Below the pieces are notes generated by a model, which searched no databases, was not told the origin of the DNA, and was given only the letters and a program-made list of their open reading frames with translations. A DNA stretch of 18,617 bases from an uncultured Mollicutes bacterium. GTDB lineage: Bacteria; Bacillota_I; Bacilli_A; RFN20; CAG-826. The DNA lies in contig UQXJ01000027.1 in NCBI GenBank assembly GCA_900545015.1, forward strand, positions 1 to 18,617. The letters are read 5' to 3'. Below are positions 14,585 to 18,617 of the stretch, piece by piece; position 1 is the stretch's first letter; each line of letters opens with the position of its first letter. The position numbers and the translations under genes were made by a program.

Positions 14585-15687
14585 TTTTCTTCGCTTCCAT
14601 TTCTAAATAAGAATAAATAAAGCCGTTGAGGTTGCCATCCATTACTTTGTCTATTTGAGTGTCTTCATAACCAGTTCTATTGTCTTTGACTAAAGTATAT
14701 GGACAAAAAACATAGCTTCTAATTTGAGAACCCCATTCGATATTTTTTTGTTCACCAACAATACCTTTAATTTTATTTTTACGTGCTTCAAGTTCTCTTT
14801 CAAATAATTGAGATTTAAGCATATTCATTGCTAATTCCCTATTTTTTAATTGAGTTCTTTCGACTTGGCAAGAAACAACGATACCTGTTGGAATATGAGT
14901 GATTCTAACTGCTGTTTCAACTTTATTAACATTTTGGCCACCAGCACCACCACTTCTATATGTATCTATTTTTAAGTCAGCTGGATTAATTTCAATATTA
15001 ACACCCTCATCAAATTGAGGTACAACATTCACACTTGCAAAGCTTGTGTGTCTTCTTGCGTTCGAATCAAAAGGAGAGATTCTTACTAATCTATGAACCC
15101 CTTTTTCGCCTTTTAAAAGTCCATATGCGTTTTTTCCTTCAATTAAAATAGTTGCACTTTTAAGTCCGGCTTCTTCACCAGGTAAGAAATCAAGAACTTT
15201 AAATTTAAGTCCTTCTCTTTCTGCATATCTTTCATACATTCTTAAAAGCATGTTTGCCCAGTCACAAGCTTCTGTTCCACCTGCGCCTGGATGAATCTCT
15301 AAAACTGTATTTAAACTGTCATACTCTCCACTAAAAAGAACAAGAACTTTTAATTCCTTTAATTTTTCTTGCAATTCATTAAAATAAGTACTTGCTAACT
15401 CAAGCATGTCTTGATCATTAACATCAAGCCCATTTACCATGTCATTTAAATCTTTAATTTCTTTATCTAATTTTTCAAATAATTCTATTTTATAAATAGC
15501 ATCGTTTTTCTTGGAGACTCTAGCATTTGCTTCACGTTGATTGTCCCAAAAATGCTCATTAAGCATTTCGTTATCAACATCAGTAACAATAGATTTTAAT
15601 TTAGATAGGTCAAAGAGAATCACCGAGCTGTGAAATTTCTTTCATAGCCTCATTTAATCCTAACTTAAAAGTATATAAATCAATCAT
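14574..15687 (-). CDS. prfB: Peptide chain release factor 2 with programmed +1 frameshift
   Basis: Translation starts at ATG 15687 with an AGGAA site, runs 25 codons (MIDLYTFKLG...LGDSL) to CTT TGA C, where the UGA occupies 15610-15612. It shifts +1 (CTT then GAC, 15609-15611) and continues to the stop at 14574, giving 370 residues, the usual RF2 length. An internal Shine-Dalgarno-like GGTGAT lies 3 nt before the CTT, the canonical spacing. Functional motifs: SPF (204-206 after joining), which reads UGA/UAA, and GGQ (249-251), which triggers peptide release. The frameshift autoregulates RF2: when RF2 is scarce, UGA is bypassed. It follows secA by 13 nt and overlaps the YitT-family gene. Confidence 0.96.
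15609..15624 (-). promoter_or_regulatory. prfB: Programmed frameshift site of prfB
   Basis: Minus-strand sequence GGTGAT-TCT-CTT-TGA-C: slippery CTT, in-frame UGA followed by C (a poor termination context) and an anti-16S-like GGTGAT at the 3-nt spacing known from other prfB genes. Without the shift the product would end after 25 residues; the downstream frame alone lacks an authentic start. Confidence 0.93.
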
Positions 15688-15700
15688 TTTTTAATTCCTA

Positions 15701-18289
15701 TTAATTTGTATGAACATCTTCGTATTCATGATCAGCAGCAGCTTTAGCATTTTCATCAATATGAGTAATGTTTAAATCAGCAGCTTGCTTGACGATTTTA
15801 ACATCTTCTTTCTTTTCTTCCTTATTCTCTTCTATAGGTGAAGTTTCAGGAGCTTCAGCATTAATTACGAAAGTATCTTTTGGTTTATCATCAACTTTCT
15901 TTTCAACTTTTACGTTTAAAAGATTAAGAACTACTTCAAGAGAAATAGTTTCAAGCATTTCTCTAAACATAGCCCAGCCTTCATTAACATAATCTTGTAA
16001 TGGGTTAACTTGTCCATAGCTTCTTAACGAAACTGATTCTCTAAATCTAGTCATGTTATCAATTTGTTGTGTCCAGTTTCTATCAATACATCTTAATGTA
16101 ATTTGTCTTTCAACTTGGCTAGCAACATCTTTATCCCATTCTTTCTTTCTTGCTAAATAAGCATCCAGTAAAATTTCGCCTAAATCTTCTCCAGCTTCAG
16201 TTGGATCAGCTTCATCATAAAGACTTGGTTTTACAACTCCTTCTTCAAGGAATCTAGGAGCAATTAAGGCAGATAAGTTATTGCCATTAACAACTTTATT
16301 TTGTGCATTTTCAGGAATAGAACGTTTACATAATGCAATACCACAATCCTTAAATGTATCTAATAATAAGTCGTTGATATTATCAGCAAATAAGATTTCA
16401 TCTCTTTTTGCGTACATAATTTGTCTTTGTTTGCTTAAAACATCATCGTAATCAAGTAAGTTTTTACGTACATCAAAGTTTTGTCCTTCAATACGTTTTT
16501 GAGCACCAGTAATTGCGTTAGTTAACATTCTGCTTTCAATAGCTTCATCGCCATATCCTGCAAACATTTTTCTAAGATTATCATTAGCAAATCTAATCAT
16601 TAAATCATCTTCAAGTGAAACATAAAATCTTGAGAATCCTGGGTCACCTTGACGACCACTACGTCCTCTTAATTGGTTATCAATACGTCTTGATTCATGT
16701 CTTTCAAGGCCGAAGACGCATAATCCACCTAAACTTCTTGTTTCAGGTGTAAGTTTAATATCAGTACCACGACCTGCCATGTTAGTTGCTAAAGTAATAT
16801 GTCCTTTTTCGCCAGCATGAGAAATAATTTCAGCTTCTCTTGCGTGGTTTTTAGCATTTAACATATCAAATTTAAGTCCAGCTTCTGCTAAATAATTTGC
16901 AACTTCTTCTGAACATTCAACACTAGGAGTACCAATAAGAATTGGTTGTCCTTTTTCGTGTCTTTCAATAACTTCTTTTACTAAAGCCTTAATTTTTGCT
17001 TTTTTAGTACCAAAAACATAATCAGTAGCATCTTCTCTAATAACTGGTCTATTAGGAGGTACACAAACAACCTTCATATTATAGATTTTTCTAAATTCTT
17101 CTTCTTCAGTTTTTGCTGTACCAGTCATACCACCAATCTTTTTGAATAATCTAAAGAAGTTTTGATATGTAATTGTAGCTAAAGTAACTGTTTCTTCCTT
17201 AATTTTAACACCTTCTTTAGCTTGGATAGCTTGTTGTAAGCCATCACTATATTCTCTTCCTTTAAGAACACGTCCTGTAAATTGGTCAATTAATTGAATT
17301 TCATTATCTTGATCGACAAGATATTCAACATCTCTTCCCATTATGTAGTTAGCTTTTAAAGCTTGGTGAATTCTATGAACTAAGTCTTGGTATTGTGGAG
17401 CATAAAGATTATCAAGTCCGAACATTCTTTCTGCTTTATCAACACCTGTATCAGTTAAGTTAACTGATTTAGTTTTAACGTCGATTTCAAAATCACCATC
17501 AGGGACATAATCAGGATGTTTTCTCTTATAATCTTCATCAACTTGTGTAGATGCTCTAAGCATTTTTACAAATCTATCAGCAACTGTATATTGTGAAGCA
17601 CTAGTTTTTGCACCACCAGAAATAATAAGTGGCGTACGTGATTCATCGATTAAAACGCTATCTGCTTCATCGACAATACAATAATTAAGTGGTCTTAAAA
17701 CTCTTTGCTTTGCATCTGGAGCCATGTTGTCTCTAAGATAATCAAAGCCAAGTTCACTATTAATTGTATAAGTTACATCACAAAGGTGTGCAGCTTGCTT
17801 TTCTGAAGTTGTTAAACTGTGTAAGTTAACACCAACAGTAAGTCCTAACCAACGATAAACTTGTCCCATTTCATTAGCATCTCTTTGAGCAAGGTATTCG
17901 TTAACTGTAACAACGTGTACACCTTTTCCTTCGAGTGCATTTAAATAAACAGGCATAGTAGCTGTTAAAGTTTTACCTTCACCGGTTCTCATTTCAGCGA
18001 TATCGCCATCAGTTAAAACTAAACCACCAATAATTTGAACTTCGAACGCATACATACCAAGAACTCTTCTACCTGCTTCTCTACAAACAGCAAAAGCTTC
18101 GTATTTGATATCGTTTAATGTTTCTCCGTTTTTTAATCTTTTTCTAAATTCATTAGTTTTTGCTTTTAATTGATCATCAGTAAGCTTTGACATTTCATCA
18201 GCTAATGCAAGAACGTGTTTAGCTTCTTTTTTATACTTGTTCAAGTAGTGTTGATCGATTCTAAAAATTTTTTCAATAATATTACTCAT
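15701..18289 (-). CDS. secA: Protein translocase ATPase SecA
   Basis: 862-residue motor that drives preproteins through SecYEG. Motifs in order: Walker A TGEGKT (about 103-108), DEAD (207-210) within VDEADSVLIDESRTPLIISG, the preprotein cross-linking region between about 225 and 370, motif V NMAGRGTDIKL, motif VI QLRGRSGRQGDPG, and the helical scaffold region near residues 740-790 (WTQQIDNMTRFRESVSLRSYGQVNPLQDY). The C-terminal tail is acidic and lacks the CxCxSGxxxxxCC zinc-binding motif, so SecB/ribosome contacts through that motif are absent, as in several Gram-positive SecAs. ATG start with AAAGGT 7 nt upstream, driven by the promoter at 18314-18342. First complete gene of the leftward unit secA-prfB-yitT-uvrB. 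Confidence 0.97.
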   Translation of the reverse strand: MSNIIEKIFRIDQHYLNKYKKEAKHVLALADEMSKLTDDQLKAKTNEFRKRLKNGETLNDIKYEAFAVCREAGRRVLGMYAFEVQIIGGLVLTDGDIAEMRTGEGKTLTATMPVYLNALEGKGVHVVTVNEYLAQRDANEMGQVYRWLGLTVGVNLHSLTTSEKQAAHLCDVTYTINSELGFDYLRDNMAPDAKQRVLRPLNYCIVDEADSVLIDESRTPLIISGGAKTSASQYTVADRFVKMLRASTQVDEDYKRKHPDYVPDGDFEIDVKTKSVNLTDTGVDKAERMFGLDNLYAPQYQDLVHRIHQALKANYIMGRDVEYLVDQDNEIQLIDQFTGRVLKGREYSDGLQQAIQAKEGVKIKEETVTLATITYQNFFRLFKKIGGMTGTAKTEEEEFRKIYNMKVVCVPPNRPVIREDATDYVFGTKKAKIKALVKEVIERHEKGQPILIGTPSVECSEEVANYLAEAGLKFDMLNAKNHAREAEIISHAGEKGHITLATNMAGRGTDIKLTPETRSLGGLCVFGLERHESRRIDNQLRGRSGRQGDPGFSRFYVSLEDDLMIRFANDNLRKMFAGYGDEAIESRMLTNAITGAQKRIEGQNFDVRKNLLDYDDVLSKQRQIMYAKRDEILFADNINDLLLDTFKDCGIALCKRSIPENAQNKVVNGNNLSALIAPRFLEEGVVKPSLYDEADPTEAGEDLGEILLDAYLARKKEWDKDVASQVERQITLRCIDRNWTQQIDNMTRFRESVSLRSYGQVNPLQDYVNEGWAMFREMLETISLEVVLNLLNVKVEKKVDDKPKDTFVINAEAPETSPIEENKEEKKEDVKIVKQAADLNITHIDENAKAAADHEYEDVHTN

Positions 18290-18313
18290 ATAAATACCTT
18301 TACAAACTTAATT

Positions 18314-18342
18314 ATTATACCATTATTTTATAATGGTATCAA
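18314..18342 (-). promoter_or_regulatory. secA promoter with palindromic operator in the spacer
   Basis: On the minus strand TTGATA (18337-18342), exactly 17 nt, TATAAT (18314-18319): a near-consensus sigma-A promoter, 25 nt upstream of the secA ATG. A perfect inverted repeat, arms ATACCATTAT and ATAATGGTAT with an AAA centre (18317-18339), fills the spacer and overlaps both hexamers. No T-run follows on either strand, so it is not a terminator; operator use is the simplest reading. Confidence 0.8.
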
Positions 18343-18360
18343 AGAAAACATAAGCCATTA

Positions 18361-18529
18361 CTAGATAACTTCAATATTTTTGCCTAGATGTTCTAGTTCT
18401 TCTTTGCTAAAAATCCTTTTTGCTACAACCAATATTTTAATTTCTTTTGGTTTTAATGTTTTGATTAGTTCGGAAGCCACTCGCAAAGTTGAACCTGTTG
18501 TGCAAATATCATCAACAATTAAAATCTTT
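18361..18529 (-). pseudogene. comF: comF 3' remnant (phosphoribosyltransferase-like competence protein), 5' part missing
   Basis: The minus strand encodes about 55 C-terminal residues of a ComF/PRTase-type protein: KILIVDDICTTGSTLR, carrying the PRPP-binding signature (VDDICTTGST), then a terminal alpha/beta segment ending in GKNIEVI and a TAG stop at 18361. Full ComF proteins are about 200-240 residues. Upstream of the AAG codon at 18526-18528 the sequence passes into the 66-bp repeat; the frame stays open for 10 more codons to a TAA at 18559, with no usable start codon. So the gene is disrupted here, either by insertion of the repeat-bearing element or because the assembly joined at the repeat. 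comF upstream of secA is normal for Bacilli. Confidence 0.75.
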
Positions 18530-18595
18530 AAAATCCTTTTTTGCAGTTGCGTGCTTTTTTAGCCACTGTTTTTCATGCTTTATGATACAATGTCG
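18530..18595 (+). repeat. 66-bp repeat, right copy (inverted partner at 86-151)
   Basis: Inverted copy of 86-151 with two transitions. In this copy the CAGTTGC and GCCACTG segments can pair (6 of 7 bp) around an 11-nt loop and are followed by five T, a weak terminator-like hairpin. The extended -10 TGATACAAT (18584-18591) comes next and points out of the window. The copy abuts comF codons directly. The short direct repeat AAAATC (18521-18526 and 18530-18535) straddles the junction, but in A/T-rich sequence this is weak evidence for a target duplication. Confidence 0.8.
18584..18591 (+). promoter_or_regulatory. Putative extended -10 promoter firing rightwards out of the repeat
   Basis: TGATACAAT gives an extended -10 (TACAAT at 18586-18591) without a clear -35. 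The predicted start is near 18598, inside the terminal hairpin at 18596-18617. Confidence 0.35.
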
Positions 18596-18617
18596 GTAGA
18601 ACTTATTTGAAGTCTAC
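18596..18617 (+). other. Hairpin at the right edge
   Basis: GTAGA(a)CTT, loop ATTTG, AAGTCTAC: an 8-bp stem with one bulged A that occupies exactly the last 22 bases, directly after the outward extended -10. It might be the 5' hairpin of a transcript or part of a mobile element end; the window stops here. No similarity to the left-edge hairpins was seen. Confidence 0.35.

Noticed and set aside
18317..18339. The palindrome before secA as a comF terminator
   Set aside because: No T-run follows the stem on either strand and it lies within a near-consensus promoter.
1..18617. A composite transposon or genomic island bounded by the 66-bp repeats
   Set aside because: The genes between are ordinary chromosomal housekeeping genes in conserved Bacilli-like order, with no transposase, integrase or change in base composition.

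Overview
This AT-rich window (no UGA-as-tryptophan usage; UGA is read as a stop inside the prfB recoding site) carries a densely packed chromosomal segment. It looks like a low-GC Gram-positive, most likely an uncultured member of the Bacilli close to the Erysipelotrichales/RF39/Mollicutes side but with the standard code. The reasons are the secA-prfB neighbourhood next to a comF remnant, KtrAB, YitT/DUF2179, PepC-type and M29 aminopeptidases, and AAGGAGG-type ribosome binding sites. No rRNA, tRNA, CRISPR array, phage module or transposase gene is visible. Taxonomy is an inference.

Layout, in transcription order (almost everything is on the minus strand, so right to left): a 5'-truncated comF remnant (18361-18529); an excellent sigma-A type promoter with an embedded perfect palindrome; secA; prfB with its programmed +1 frameshift; a YitT-family membrane protein; uvrB; a hairpin/promoter gap; secG; nfeD and an SPFH (stomatin-like) gene, a classic pair with overlapping ends; folD; a ThyX-like gene starting directly at the folD stop codon; and a D-2-hydroxyacid dehydrogenase. 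One plus-strand gene (6640-7404, a multi-pass membrane protein of unknown role) converges on the dehydrogenase and overlaps it by 8 nt. After that the minus strand continues with an M29 aminopeptidase, a C1B cysteine aminopeptidase, ktrB and ktrA (potassium uptake), an ECF-type sigma factor and a translationally coupled single-pass membrane protein that is probably its anti-sigma factor. All gaps between genes are under 100 bp, apart from the two window ends.

Working together: SecA and SecG belong to the protein export channel; RF2 and UvrB are housekeeping functions; NfeD and the SPFH protein form a membrane-microdomain pair; FolD makes 5,10-methylene-tetrahydrofolate, the cofactor a ThyX-type enzyme would consume; KtrA gates KtrB; and the sigma/anti-sigma pair is a likely envelope-stress switch.

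The most unusual structure is at the two ends. A 66-bp sequence is present at 86-151 and, inverted, at 18530-18595 (64/66 identical). Each copy carries an outward-facing extended -10 promoter followed by hairpin-forming sequence that differs between the two ends. The right copy abuts and truncates comF. It may be a mobile or regulatory intergenic repeat, or a repeat at which a metagenomic assembly stopped; the window alone cannot decide.
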